Source: Paenibacillus brevis (GTDB lineage Bacteria > Bacillota > Bacilli > Paenibacillales > Paenibacillaceae). Taken from it: DNA of 64,000 nucleotides. Numbering within the stretch: the stretch's first letter is position 1; each line of letters begins with the position of its first letter. A program made the translations under genes and the position numbers. Shown here one piece after another: positions 1 through 7,562 of this stretch. Location: assembly GCF_018919145.1 (NCBI RefSeq), contig NZ_JAHLQJ010000010.1:124001-188000 (forward strand), read 5' to 3'. The notes under the pieces are model-generated. The model was not told the DNA's origin, made no database searches, and saw only the letters and a list, made by a program, of their open reading frames with translations.

Positions 1-128
1 AGGTTTCATCCATGGCGAAGGTTCCTGTGACTGAGAGCACGGTCAATGAAATTGTTGCAGCGGTCAAGAAAAGCGGAATGAATCCATCCAACATGGAAGC
101 CTTGATGAAACTGATGTTGAAGAAGTAA
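1..128 (+). CDS. spoVIF: Stage VI sporulation protein F, C-terminal fragment
   Basis: Only the last 41 codons are present, read in the frame that ends at the TAA at 126-128; the gene begins before the window. The visible tail has a VPVTESTVNEIVAAVKKSG stretch followed by a short helix ending MKLMLKK. I recognise this pattern (R/K-PV, then an acidic-basic helix, then M-rich end) from the short SpoVIF/YjcC spore-coat maturation regulator family of about 85 residues. SpoVIF supports GerE-dependent late mother-cell gene expression in B. subtilis. A rho-independent terminator follows 34 bases downstream, so this is the end of a transcription unit. Assignment rests on a short remembered resemblance, so it is moderately sure. 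Confidence 0.6.
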   Translation, partial: VSSMAKVPVTESTVNEIVAAVKKSGMNPSNMEALMKLMLKK

Positions 129-161
129 AACGAAGTTTAGTTGAAACTTGTAATTGGCAGT

Positions 162-199
162 CCCGGTTGGAAGCTCTAGCTTCAAACGGGGCTTTTTTT
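162..199 (+). terminator. Rho-independent terminator after the spoVIF tail
   Basis: A stem formed by CCCGGTTGGAAGCT and AGCTTCAAACGGGG is followed by a run of eight T. It ends the upstream sporulation gene and its T-tract abuts the next promoter. Confidence 0.8.
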
Positions 200-200
200 T

Positions 201-210
201 GTGCTATAAT
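201..210 (+). promoter_or_regulatory. Extended -10 promoter for the DUF2768 gene
   Basis: GTGCTATAAT contains a perfect TATAAT with the TGn extension. No convincing -35 lies 16-18 bases upstream, where the sequence is still the terminator T-tract. The same ten bases recur at three other promoters in this window. Confidence 0.55.
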
Positions 211-257
211 ATTTATCATAATCAGTTCACGCCAATAGAATTGGGAGTGTTAAGTGT

Positions 258-437
258 ATGGATCCGATGACAAAAATGTGGCTGTCCTTGGCCGCCCTGC
301 TTGTAATGGGCTTGTCCGTATTTCTGATCACATTTGCCAGGACCAAGACGAAGGGGATTATCCGCGGCTTGCTGTCGCTGTTTGCCTTTGTGATTATGGT
401 TGCCGGGTTTCTGGCGGGGCTGGTGTCAATCACCTGA
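258..437 (+). CDS. DUF2768 family small membrane protein
   Basis: This 59-residue protein starts at the ATG at 258 and stops at 435-437. It has two predicted membrane helices, about residues 8-25 and 35-56, separated by a basic loop ARTKTKGIIRG, giving a hairpin in the membrane with both ends outside or both inside. Length, hairpin topology and position just upstream of spoIVA match the DUF2768 proteins of Bacillus and Paenibacillus, whose function is unknown. It lies 34 bases before the next gene and is probably cotranscribed with it from the TATAAT at 205-210. The competing longer frame starting at 254 is out of frame and soluble, and is rejected. Confidence 0.75.
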   Translation: MDPMTKMWLSLAALLVMGLSVFLITFARTKTKGIIRGLLSLFAFVIMVAGFLAGLVSIT

Positions 438-471
438 CCAGATCAGGGAAGAACGGGAAGAGGTTTAAATC

Positions 472-1086
472 ATGAGAATCCAGCAAGATGACACATTGGC
501 TTCAGAGTTGCTGAAAGCGCTTTGTCTCCTTCAAAAGCGACTTGAATTTGCTGAAGTTCCCTGGGTATTGGGCGGCAGCTGCGCCTTATGGCTGCAAGAG
601 GTTGCCCTTTCTTCGCTGCCTCGCGATATCGATGTGTACACAGATGATCGGCATGTCCCGATTCTCCATGAGCTCCTGCTCGACCTGGCAATGGATGAGC
701 CGACTCTGGATGAGAGCGGAATCTACAGTTCCAGATTAAGTCACTACCGGTTGGGCGAATATACCGTGGAATTGGTTGGAGGCTTCCGGATTGTCACGGA
801 CTCATCTTCTTATTTGACCGAGGTCGAAGAGGTTCTTGCTCCTGCTGCTTGCCAGACCAAGCTGGACTCTGCTAAAGGAGAATTGCCCCTGATGCCTCTT
901 TCTCATGAGCTGGTGTTCAATATCCTCCGCTCACGTCCAGATCGTTACAGGGCCGTTGCCGATGCCATGGCAAGGGAGCCGAAGCAGCATGCCGCATCAT
1001 TAGGGACATTAATTCGGAATAATTCTTGGAGCGAAGCCCATCTGCATCTAATCAGAGAGCTTTTCCCCTGGGCCGTAGAAGGATAG
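472..1086 (+). CDS. Nucleotidyltransferase-fold protein, function unknown
   Basis: A 204-residue protein. Residues 31-58 carry WVLGGSCALW followed by LPRDIDVYTDD, the GGS(x)n-DxD arrangement of the minimal nucleotidyltransferase fold; D52 and D54 would bind metal. The remainder, including a PLSHELVFNILRSRPDRYRAV segment, is helical as in MNT/AbiEii-type proteins, but there is no partner HEPN toxin or antitoxin next to it. It is more likely a lone housekeeping homologue than a toxin. The downstream ferredoxin starts only 12 bases after the stop, so the two are almost certainly in one operon. Substrate unknown. Confidence 0.6.
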   Translation: MRIQQDDTLASELLKALCLLQKRLEFAEVPWVLGGSCALWLQEVALSSLPRDIDVYTDDRHVPILHELLLDLAMDEPTLDESGIYSSRLSHYRLGEYTVELVGGFRIVTDSSSYLTEVEEVLAPAACQTKLDSAKGELPLMPLSHELVFNILRSRPDRYRAVADAMAREPKQHAASLGTLIRNNSWSEAHLHLIRELFPWAVEG

Positions 1087-1098
1087 GAGGCCGTATAG

Positions 1099-1455
1099 AT
1101 GGAAGCGCAAGTAACCTTTTATCCGGCTGAGAAGCCGATTAAAGTGCGAATCGGCACAAGCTTGCTGCAGGCTGTTCATAAAGCAAGGATCGCAATGCCC
1201 ACGAGATGCGGAGGAAAGGCATCTTGTATGATGTGCAAGATCCAGGTCGAAGAGGATAGCGCTGCCGCTTTATCTCCTCCTTCTGCTGCGGAGCGGCGCA
1301 AGCTGGGAATGGCGGAGCTGGAAAAGGGGACAAGGCTTGCCTGTCAGTGCAAGGTTCTTGGAGACGCAGCGATCAGACTGCCGGAGAACCCGCTCAAGGC
1401 TGCGATCCGCAGACAGATGGAACTGAATGCACAAGGCCCGGATGAGCTATGGTAA
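1099..1455 (+). CDS. 2Fe-2S ferredoxin (plant/adrenodoxin fold)
   Basis: 118 residues. The cluster-binding cysteines are visible as CGGKASCMMC (C37, C43, C46) plus C82 in TRLACQCKV; C84 is an alternative fourth ligand. The spacing C-x5-C-x2-C-x(about 35)-C is that of [2Fe-2S] ferredoxins. It should be a cytoplasmic one-electron carrier; the redox partner cannot be read from the sequence. RBS GGAGG lies at 1086-1090, within and just after the stop of the preceding gene, so translation is probably coupled to it. The C-terminal 20 residues are basic and helical, beyond the usual fold. Confidence 0.85.
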   Translation: MEAQVTFYPAEKPIKVRIGTSLLQAVHKARIAMPTRCGGKASCMMCKIQVEEDSAAALSPPSAAERRKLGMAELEKGTRLACQCKVLGDAAIRLPENPLKAAIRRQMELNAQGPDELW

Positions 1456-1485
1456 GCCTTATAACTATGCCCAAGGAGAACAGGT

Positions 1486-2229
1486 ATGCATCGAAATCAT
1501 TGTGCTTCATTAGTCAAAATCATGCTGGCCCCGGTTGCCCTTGCTATACTGCTGTCAGGTTGTCTGTATCGGGAGGCAGTGCAGCAGAATCCTTCAGATG
1601 CCTATCGTGAGAGTGTGAACCGAATCCAGCTTGCTGTAGACCAGTACCAGAGCGAGCACGAACTCCTTCCTCTAATAACCCCTTCCGAGGAGACGCCGAA
1701 GTATGAGAAGTTTCGGATAGATCTGGCTTTGCTGCTGAAGCAAGGATATCTGGAGTCAATTCCTCAAGCTGCCTTTGAGAACGGGGGAAGCGTCTATTTT
1801 CTCATTCAAAATGAAGAGCTCGACCCTGTTATCAAGATCATGGATTTGACGACGGTCCAGTATGTCAATGATGTTGAGCGGCTGGCCGCCAAATACCGGG
1901 AGCAGCAGGGAGGCGCCCTGCCTGTAGAGAAGGAAAACGGGGAATTACCGGAAGGAATACGTATGGTCGATTTGAAGGCCATTGGTGGGAAGGACTATGT
2001 GCTGAAAAGCGTGTACTCCGGCCAGGAACTGAACTATCTGATCAACGATAAGGGCAAAGTCTATGTGGACTATGCTCCGGACTTGATGCAGATTGTTGAA
2101 CGCACGGGAATTACGCCTTCCGATGACTATGATATTCGGGAAATGCTGACTGAGCAATCCTACTTCGTTCCCGTGAAATCCTTGCCTTATTTTTGGGAGG
2201 ATAATCGACCGATCCCCCAACCGGAGTAA
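1486..2229 (+). CDS. Predicted lipoprotein of unknown function
   Basis: 247 residues beginning with a type II signal peptide: a charged start, a hydrophobic stretch from about 11 to 22, and a lipobox LLSG-C with the lipidated cysteine at residue 26. The mature part is hydrophilic with no domain I recognise. It follows the ferredoxin by 30 bases and precedes a strong terminator, so it ends the operon that starts with the DUF2768 gene. The protein should be anchored to the outer face of the cytoplasmic membrane. The position just upstream of spoIVA suggests, but does not show, a sporulation link. Confidence 0.7.
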   Translation: MHRNHCASLVKIMLAPVALAILLSGCLYREAVQQNPSDAYRESVNRIQLAVDQYQSEHELLPLITPSEETPKYEKFRIDLALLLKQGYLESIPQAAFENGGSVYFLIQNEELDPVIKIMDLTTVQYVNDVERLAAKYREQQGGALPVEKENGELPEGIRMVDLKAIGGKDYVLKSVYSGQELNYLINDKGKVYVDYAPDLMQIVERTGITPSDDYDIREMLTEQSYFVPVKSLPYFWEDNRPIPQPE

Positions 2230-2245
2230 TTTATTAGCTGTGAAA

Positions 2246-2286
2246 CAAGCCGTTCCTGGGCCAGTTGGCCGGGAGCGGCTTTCTTT
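2246..2286 (+). terminator. Rho-independent terminator after the lipoprotein gene
   Basis: Imperfect stem AAGCCGTTCCTGGGCC / TGGCCGGGAGCGGCTT followed by TTCTTTT. Confidence 0.8.
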
Positions 2287-2300
2287 TGCAAAAAAACATT

Positions 2301-2329
2301 GCATATTGCGTATTCCCCATTCATACGCA
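2301..2329 (+). promoter_or_regulatory. Candidate sigma-E promoter P1 of spoIVA
   Basis: GCATATT at 2301-2307 and CATACGCAT at 2322-2329 are separated by 14 bases and resemble the sigma-E consensus (KMATATT, 13-15 bases, CATACAHT). The leader would be about 300 bases. The rest of the 344-base gap to spoIVA holds a second candidate promoter, a small GGGAGC/GCTCC hairpin near 2525-2540 and the RBS, and no gene. Confidence 0.55.
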
Positions 2330-2409
2330 TTCAATATGGCGGAAAAATCATTGTCCTGCCCGCGGCAGGCGCAGGATCAAAAAAAGGACCGGAGATGACG
2401 GGGATTCTG

Positions 2410-2437
2410 TCATAAAACTTCATCTTGTACATAAGAT
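2410..2437 (+). promoter_or_regulatory. Candidate sigma-E promoter P2 of spoIVA
   Basis: TCATAAA at 2410-2416, 13 bases, then CATAAGAT at 2430-2437. A weaker match than P1. Two mother-cell promoters in front of spoIVA are known in B. subtilis. Confidence 0.4.
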
Positions 2438-2630
2438 GGTACTAGTCCAAAAGCATGTACGAGTGGCGCCGCTTCGTTTGTGATCTTTCAACACCAGGTA
2501 AAGCGGCGGCGGACGCGGGTTACGGGAGCTACCGCTCCTGCCCAGCTGCGGTATGCAAATTGTTGGTGAATAACGAAGCGGATGCTCTCAAAGCATTTTT
2601 CCTTCGGCGAAATTTGAGGAGGGGATATCA

Positions 2631-4115
2631 GTGGTATTGGAGAAAGTAGACATTTTTAAGGACATTGCCGAACGTACCGGAGGGGATATTTATCTGGGTG
2701 TCGTCGGAGCTGTCCGCACCGGCAAATCTACATTTATCAAGCGGTTTATGGAAACGGTCGTACTCCCGAATATCGCAAGTGAGGCAGACCGGGTCCGGGC
2801 AGTGGATGAGCTCCCGCAAAGCGCTGCAGGAAAGACGATAATGACGACTGAGCCAAAGTTTGTGCCCAATAATGCGGTACAGATCAAGGTGGCGGAAGGA
2901 CTTGAGGTAAACGTCAGGCTTGTGGATTGCGTTGGTTATGCCGTAGAGGGAGCGAAGGGGTACGAGGATGAGAACGGCCCCCGGATGATTTCCACGCCAT
3001 GGTTCGAGGAGCCGATTCCATTCCAGGAAGCGGCCGAGATCGGAACCCGCAAGGTGATTCAGGAACATTCCACACTGGGTGTGGTCGTAACGACCGACGG
3101 AACTATTGCCGATATCCCGAGATACTCCTATGTGGATTCGGAGGAGCGGGTGGTTGCCGAGCTCAAGGAAGTCGGCAAGCCGTTCGTACTCGTCATCAAT
3201 TCGACCCGGCCAAACAGCGAAGAAGCGCAACAGCTTCGTGGAGAGCTGGCTGCCAAATATGACATTCCGGTCATCACGCTTAGCGCAGCTACAATGACTG
3301 AAGAAGATGTTACCGGCGTGCTCAGAGAAGTATTGTACGAATTCCCTGTACATGAAGTGAATGTGAACCTTCCAAGCTGGGTTATGGTGCTGAACGAGAA
3401 TCACTGGCTGCGCAGCAACTATGAGAACTCGGTTCGCGATACGGTCAAGGATATCCGCAGACTTCGCGACGTGGATCGTGTCGTCAATAATTTCATGGAA
3501 TACGAATTCATTGACCGTGCAGGACTTAGCGGTATGAATATGGGTCAGGGCGTAGCGGAGATCGACCTGTATGCCCCGGATGATCTGTACGACCAAATCT
3601 TGATGGAAGTTGTGGGGGTAGAGATCCGCGGCAAGGATCATTTGCTCCAGTTGATGCAGGATTTCAGTCATGCCAAACGGGAATATGACCGTTTCTCCGA
3701 GGCACTGGAGATGGTCAAGACAACCGGCTATGGAATTGCTGCTCCTTCTCTCGCAGAAATGGCTCTCGACGAGCCGGAGCTGATCCGCCAAGGTTCTCGC
3801 TTCGGTGTCCGACTAAAAGCAACAGCTCCTTCGATTCACATGATTCGTGTGGATGTGGAATCCGAGTTTGCTCCGATCATCGGCACCGAGAAGCAGAGCG
3901 AAGAGCTGGTTCGCTATCTGATGCAGGATTTTGAGAATGATCCGATCAAGATTTGGGAGTCCGATATTTTCGGCAGATCGCTTCACTCGATTGTCAGAGA
4001 AGGAATCCAAGGCAAGATTGCCATGATGCCGGATAATGCGCGCTATAAGCTCCAGGAGACACTCGGGCGGATTATCAATGAAGGCTCGGGCGGTTTGATC
4101 GCGATTATTTTGTAA
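2631..4115 (+). CDS. spoIVA: Stage IV sporulation protein A, spore-coat ATPase
   Basis: 494 residues, the usual SpoIVA length. The N-terminal ATPase domain (about 1-240) has a Walker A box GAVRTGKST at residues 26-34 and a switch-like DCVGYAVEGAKGYEDENGPR region. The middle and C-terminal domains follow, ending in the typical SGGLIAIIL tail that docks SpoIVA to SpoVM at the forespore membrane. SpoIVA polymerises by ATP hydrolysis to form the basement layer of the spore coat. The GTG start at 2631 follows a strong GAGGAGGGG RBS at 2615-2624. It stands alone between terminators and is preceded by two sigma-E-like promoters, fitting mother-cell expression. Confidence 0.97.
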   Translation: MVLEKVDIFKDIAERTGGDIYLGVVGAVRTGKSTFIKRFMETVVLPNIASEADRVRAVDELPQSAAGKTIMTTEPKFVPNNAVQIKVAEGLEVNVRLVDCVGYAVEGAKGYEDENGPRMISTPWFEEPIPFQEAAEIGTRKVIQEHSTLGVVVTTDGTIADIPRYSYVDSEERVVAELKEVGKPFVLVINSTRPNSEEAQQLRGELAAKYDIPVITLSAATMTEEDVTGVLREVLYEFPVHEVNVNLPSWVMVLNENHWLRSNYENSVRDTVKDIRRLRDVDRVVNNFMEYEFIDRAGLSGMNMGQGVAEIDLYAPDDLYDQILMEVVGVEIRGKDHLLQLMQDFSHAKREYDRFSEALEMVKTTGYGIAAPSLAEMALDEPELIRQGSRFGVRLKATAPSIHMIRVDVESEFAPIIGTEKQSEELVRYLMQDFENDPIKIWESDIFGRSLHSIVREGIQGKIAMMPDNARYKLQETLGRIINEGSGGLIAIIL

Positions 4116-4137
4116 CGGTTATAGACGGATTAATCAA

Positions 4138-4166
4138 CAGGCCGGCTGGCTTACAGCCGGCTTTTT
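4138..4166 (+). terminator. Rho-independent terminator of spoIVA
   Basis: Perfect stem GCCGGCTG / CAGCCGGC with a short CTTA-containing loop and a T5 tail. Confidence 0.85.
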
Positions 4167-4211
4167 GATGTGTATTTCGCATGGAATTCAATAAATCGGG
4201 ACTTAATTCAC

Positions 4212-4240
4212 TTGAAAATATTAATCCGCTGTATTACTAT
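4212..4240 (+). promoter_or_regulatory. Sigma-A promoter of the HU gene
   Basis: TTGAAA at 4212-4217 and TACTAT at 4235-4240 with exactly 17 bases between. The transcript leader would be about 140 bases, ending in a strong GGGAGGTGAATCCT ribosome site before the HU start. Confidence 0.65.
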
Positions 4241-4388
4241 AAGTTTGTTCCGCGCCTTGAAACGATGGCAAATGGCGGATTTCCAGGAGAAATATGCCTA
4301 TTCTGTCCGCTTCAACGTATAATCTACGGCAAAACGGAAACACAGTATATCAGAATGGATTTCAAATTTACTAGGGAGGTGAATCCTA

Positions 4389-4661
4389 ATGAACAAGACC
4401 GACTTGATTTCGCAAGTTGCTGAAAGCACTGAATTGTCCAAGAAAGACGCTACTAAAGCAGTAGATGCTGTTTTTGAAGCGATTTCTAACGCGCTTCAAA
4501 GCGGAGATAAAGTACAGTTGGTTGGTTTCGGTAACTTTGAAGTTCGCGAGCGTTCCGCTCGTAAAGGCCGCAACCCGCAAACCGGAGAAGAAATCGAAAT
4601 TCCTGCGAGCAAAATCCCGGCATTCAAGCCTGGCAAGGCGCTCAAAGACGGAATCAAATAA
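4389..4661 (+). CDS. hup: DNA-binding protein HU
   Basis: 90 residues, the standard HU length, beginning [12 protein letters not shown] and carrying the family signature [18 protein letters not shown] (about 46-63), followed by the beta-arm and the closing [10 protein letters not shown] helix. HU is the major nucleoid protein; it bends and compacts DNA nonspecifically as a dimer. In B. subtilis its homologue hbs also sits between spoIVA and mtrB, so synteny supports the call. It has its own promoter and terminator. Confidence 0.98.
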   Translation: MNKTDLISQVAESTELSKKDATKAVDAVFEAISNALQSGDKVQLVGFGNFEVRERSARKGRNPQTGEEIEIPASKIPAFKPGKALKDGIK

Positions 4662-4687
4662 GATTTCTACATATCTTCCGTGATCAA

Positions 4688-4720
4688 GGTCCGTGGGCAC
4701 TAGTGTTCACGGGCCTTTCT
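4688..4720 (+). terminator. Terminator between HU and mtrB
   Basis: Stem GGTCCGTGGGCACTA / TAGTGTTCACGGGCC followed by TTTCTTCT. The T-tract is imperfect, so some read-through into mtrB is plausible. Confidence 0.7.
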
Positions 4721-4752
4721 TCTGAATTCCAGAACGGGAAGGAGCTACAGTC

Positions 4753-4998
4753 ATGGAGCAGTCCGGACAAGGAAGCGAGCAAGGAATGGGCGGCGACTAT
4801 TTTGTCGTGAAAGCCAAAGACCAGGGGGTTACCGTGATCGGTCTGACCCGCGGGAAGGACACCCGTTTTCATCATACGGAAAAACTCGACAAAGGCGAGG
4901 TGCTGATCGCCCAGTTCACCGACCACACTTCTGCGGTCAAGATCAGGGGCAAGGCTGTTGTGTACACCAAGTATGGCGTCGTGAATACCGAGGAATAA
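4753..4998 (+). CDS. mtrB: trp RNA-binding attenuation protein TRAP
   Basis: 81 residues, slightly longer than the 75-residue B. subtilis protein because of an N-terminal GSEQGMGG extension. The core reads [20 protein letters not shown] then [14 protein letters not shown] and [16 protein letters not shown], containing the residues that bind tryptophan ([11 protein letters not shown]-x-H region) and the KKR-type RNA-binding positions. Eleven subunits form a ring that, when loaded with tryptophan, wraps GAG/UAG repeats. Its target, a run of such triplets, is present at 15638-15692 before trpE in this same window. In B. subtilis mtrB follows mtrA (folE); here no folE is found next to it. Confidence 0.95.
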   Translation: MEQSGQGSEQGMGGDYFVVKAKDQGVTVIGLTRGKDTRFHHTEKLDKGEVLIAQFTDHTSAVKIRGKAVVYTKYGVVNTEE

Positions 4999-5004
4999 TT
5001 GCAC

Positions 5005-5029
5005 AAGCAGGCATAGCCTGCTTTTTTCT
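5005..5029 (+). terminator. Rho-independent terminator of mtrB
   Basis: Perfect AAGCAGGC / GCCTGCTT stem with an ATA loop and T6 tail. Confidence 0.85.
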
Positions 5030-5090
5030 TTTGTAGAATAAAATGAGGGACAACAATCTAGAGGTTAAATGGACGGAGGGAGCGCTGCCC

Positions 5091-5633
5091 ATGGATAAGA
5101 AATGGTTGATCCGTTCGTTATTAGTTGCCGTCAGCACTGTCATACTATGCGCTTGGTTAATCGGGCCGGGGAGAATCTTGCCGCAGGGCGGAGCGCTTTC
5201 TGCTGCTTCAGTCGCTGCCCCTGTCCCTTCCTTCGTACTGACCGATGATAATCTGGTGGACGGCTTGGCTTCTCTTGAATTGCCGGTGCGCATCGCCAAG
5301 GTGGATTTGAATGGTCAAATTCTTTCGATCGATCTGCGGGTAGCCGAGGAACAATTCGTTAAACAGCAATTGTATCGGAGCATGGCGGAGGTCATTTCAT
5401 TCGCTATGGAGGATACCTCCAACATCGACCAGCTGCTGCTAAGGTTAATTGCCGAGGATCAATGGCTTGGCACCAGGTACTTACTGCTTGCAGCGGATGT
5501 CCGTCGGGGAGCCTGGCCGGTACAGGCTTTAGAAGAGCTTCGGAATCCCGTTCAAGAGGAGCTTTCCCCGTCACTAATCAGATGGTTCAGAATTACGGTG
5601 ACACATCTCTGGAAGGAGCATATTCCTGATTGA
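5091..5633 (+). CDS. Membrane-anchored protein of unknown function
   Basis: 180 residues from the ATG at 5091, which follows GGAGGGAGC; an upstream in-frame ATG at 5043 has no ribosome site. Residues 5-24 form one hydrophobic helix after a KK start, so the protein is anchored in the membrane or has an uncleaved signal. The remainder is an extracytoplasmic domain with no motif I recognise; it includes LASLELPVRIAKVDLNGQI and a helical C-terminus. It occupies the place between mtrB and hepS. It has no obvious link to menaquinone or tryptophan genes. Confidence 0.6.
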   Translation: MDKKWLIRSLLVAVSTVILCAWLIGPGRILPQGGALSAASVAAPVPSFVLTDDNLVDGLASLELPVRIAKVDLNGQILSIDLRVAEEQFVKQQLYRSMAEVISFAMEDTSNIDQLLLRLIAEDQWLGTRYLLLAADVRRGAWPVQALEELRNPVQEELSPSLIRWFRITVTHLWKEHIPD

Positions 5634-5659
5634 TCGTACCGTGCGCTCCATATGAACAT

Positions 5660-5669
5660 GTGCTATAAT
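5660..5669 (+). promoter_or_regulatory. Extended -10 promoter upstream of the hepS operon
   Basis: GTGCTATAAT with a perfect -10 and TGn extension, no good -35. A MITE-like repeat lies between this site and hepS, so the hepS leader RNA would contain the whole repeat. Confidence 0.5.
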
Positions 5670-5698
5670 AGACAAGATTGTGACATTCTTGAAGCTTA

Positions 5699-5924
5699 AA
5701 GAGGTAGTTCAAAAAAAATCAGCTTTTGATCACGAAGCGTTCCAAGGCGTTGATTCGGCGTCGAATCTTGCGTTCACCCACGAAGTCCAAGCGGATGCTT
5801 ACGAGGCATGCTTCCTTTGGAAGCATTTCGTTCATGTAGGTTCTGCCTACACTCCGTTCCTCCTTCTTCGGGTTCTCGCAACCTTCTCGGTGCTAAAAAC
5901 CTGACTTTTTGAACGCGCACTTAA
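5699..5924 (+). repeat. MITE-like repeat, copy 1 (inverted relative to copies 2 and 3)
   Basis: Core from GTTCAAAAA at 5707 to TTTTTGAAC at 5914, about 210 bases, with terminal inverted repeats of the form GTTCAAAAAGTCAGCTTTT and an outer AGAGGT segment. Its reverse complement matches copy 2 at 12312-12500 over most of its length, including the internal blocks TTCGGCGTCGAATCTTGCG and CACTCCGTTCCTCCTTCTTC (reading this strand). A 74-codon open frame across it starts outside the repeat and is not a gene. This repeat and the promoter account for the 332-base gap before hepS. Confidence 0.8.
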
Positions 5925-5965
5925 CCGGTTAGGAATGTCCTTATATAGCAGCTCGGAGGCAGATG

Positions 5966-6835
5966 ATGAGACCTGATCACATAACCGAATTGGCTCGAAA
6001 ATATGTCGACTATGACATGATTTCCACTCACACGGAGCTTCCGGATTTCCCGGTACCCCGTGTTCGTTTGCTTTATACGTTCCTGAACCATCGGGAGCAG
6101 TATTCCAGACAGCTGACAGAAGCCGGCCCGCTGGCGGCCTTCCTCGTGCAGTTAGGTCTGGATACGCATGACACGATTGATGTTGAAGACAGGCAAAAGG
6201 AAGAGAAGGAAATGCGCTCCCGCCAGTTGAAGGTGCTTGCTGGAGATTACTTCAGCAGCGTGTTCTATCAGCTTCTGGCGCATAGCGGTCAGATCCGTCT
6301 GGTGAACTCCATGAGCGCAGCCATTTGCGAAGTGAACCGGCTTAAGGTGCGCCTATATAATAGCTTGAAGCGCATGTTGCTTCCAGCCGAAGCCTATGTG
6401 AAGGAACGTGTTAAGCTAAAAATGACGTTGTTCCTTTCTTTTTCTCAACAGATGGATAAATCGGTCCGGAATGTGTGGGATTTGCTGCTGGAGGAGCTCA
6501 GCCATTGCGAAGTTGTGATGGAAGAGATTAAGCAGAGCATGACGTCTCCTTCAGAACGTAAGGGCTTTGCGTATCTGAGAATTTTGGAATCGGCTACAGC
6601 AGAGGACAAGGAGCGAATTTCGCGAGACGGCCTTGAAACAGGGGAATGGCATCAATTGCTTGACAAGTATACGATCAAGGAACAGCTTCTGACGATGCTG
6701 AGACATTCGGCGGACAAGGTGGAGCAGTTGATTGGAGAATGTCAGGGAGACAAGCTGCGGGCTGAGCTTGCTGCTGTGCTTGAACCTGTGAGATTGGCGC
6801 TTGCGCCGGAACATCAGATGATGCAGGAAGGGTGA
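5966..6835 (+). CDS. hepS: Heptaprenyl diphosphate synthase component I
   Basis: 289 residues. This is the small, non-catalytic subunit that pairs with HepT (9902-10876) to make the C35 side chain of menaquinone-7. It lacks aspartate-rich prenyltransferase motifs, as expected. It is mainly helical and shows the family features KYVDYDMI near the start and GDYFSSVFYQLLAHSGQ (about 95-112). Two ATGs are possible, 5963 and 5966; the second is better spaced from CGGAGG at 5954-5959. It is the first gene of a tight operon running through hepT; menG starts 10 bases after it. Confidence 0.85.
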   Translation: MRPDHITELARKYVDYDMISTHTELPDFPVPRVRLLYTFLNHREQYSRQLTEAGPLAAFLVQLGLDTHDTIDVEDRQKEEKEMRSRQLKVLAGDYFSSVFYQLLAHSGQIRLVNSMSAAICEVNRLKVRLYNSLKRMLLPAEAYVKERVKLKMTLFLSFSQQMDKSVRNVWDLLLEELSHCEVVMEEIKQSMTSPSERKGFAYLRILESATAEDKERISRDGLETGEWHQLLDKYTIKEQLLTMLRHSADKVEQLIGECQGDKLRAELAAVLEPVRLALAPEHQMMQEG

Positions 6836-6845
6836 GGTCTTGGAC

Positions 6846-7559
6846 ATGAACAGCAACCAGGCTGAGACAAAAGAGCGGTTTGTTCATTCGGTGTTCGAGA
6901 GCATCGCTCCCAAATACGATATCATGAATGATATTTTAAGCTTCAGGCGGCACAAGGCCTGGCGCAAATTCACAATGAACAAAATGAATATGCAGCATGG
7001 GGATTCAGCGATCGACCTGTGCTGCGGCACATGCGACTGGACCATCAGCATGGCGCAGGCAAGCCAGGGACCGATTACCGGTCTTGACTTTAGCGATAAT
7101 ATGCTGGAGATTGGCCGCGCGAAGATTAAGGAGCAGGGAATAGAATCGAAGATCACTTTGATTCAGGGGAACGCCATGTCGCTGCCGTTCGAAGATAACA
7201 GCTTCGATTATGCGACGATTGGATTCGGGCTCCGCAATGTACCGGACCTGAGACAGGTGCTTCAGGAAATGAAGCGGGTCGTCAAGCCGGGCGGTATGGT
7301 TGTATGTCTGGAGCTGTCCAAACCGACCTGGCAGCCTTTCAAAGGAATTTATTATTTTTATTTCAAGCATTTGCTGCCGATGCTTGGCCGATTAATTGCC
7401 AAGCGATACGAGCAATACAAGTGGCTGCCCGATTCGCTTGTTCAGTTCCCGGGCCGCAAAGAACTGGCAGATATATTCCGGGAGACCGGACTTGCCGAAG
7501 TAGAAGCATATGCGTTAACCGGCGGTATTGCCGCACTGCATATTGGCAAGAAGGAGTAG
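6846..7559 (+). CDS. menG: Demethylmenaquinone methyltransferase
   Basis: 237 residues from the ATG at 6846, placed 8 bases after GGTGAGG; a TTG at 6840 is possible but too close to that site. The SAM-binding motif I is AIDLCCGTCDWT (about 56-67), then GLDFSDNML, LPFEDNSFDYATIGFGLRN and the FPGRKELADIFRETG tail typical of UbiE/MenG. It methylates demethylmenaquinone to menaquinone, the last step of the pathway, at the membrane. It lies between the two heptaprenyl synthase genes as menH does in B. subtilis hepS-menH-hepT. Confidence 0.95.
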   Translation: MNSNQAETKERFVHSVFESIAPKYDIMNDILSFRRHKAWRKFTMNKMNMQHGDSAIDLCCGTCDWTISMAQASQGPITGLDFSDNMLEIGRAKIKEQGIESKITLIQGNAMSLPFEDNSFDYATIGFGLRNVPDLRQVLQEMKRVVKPGGMVVCLELSKPTWQPFKGIYYFYFKHLLPMLGRLIAKRYEQYKWLPDSLVQFPGRKELADIFRETGLAEVEAYALTGGIAALHIGKKE

Positions 7560-7562
7560 AGT

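Noticed and set aside
254..475. 73-codon frame overlapping the DUF2768 gene
   Set aside because: The 59-codon frame starting at 258 gives a clear two-helix membrane protein of a known family; the longer frame does not.
472..1086. Nucleotidyltransferase as half of an AbiE or MNT/HEPN toxin-antitoxin system
   Set aside because: No partner gene; neighbours are conserved housekeeping genes.
2281..2630. Riboswitch or T-box in the spoIVA leader or elsewhere in long leaders
   Set aside because: No T-box motif (GGTGGTACCGCG type) or recognised riboswitch core was seen in any leader of the window.
2628..3791. 387-codon minus-strand open frame opposite spoIVA
   Set aside because: It is the antisense shadow of a certain gene; no ribosome site and no recognisable protein features.
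4181..4423. 80-codon open frame upstream of HU
   Set aside because: It spans the HU promoter and ribosome site and enters the HU gene out of frame; no ribosome site of its own.
5680..5904. 74-codon plus-strand open frame before hepS
   Set aside because: It lies mostly inside MITE copy 1, has no ribosome site, and equivalent frames in copy 2 are not conserved.
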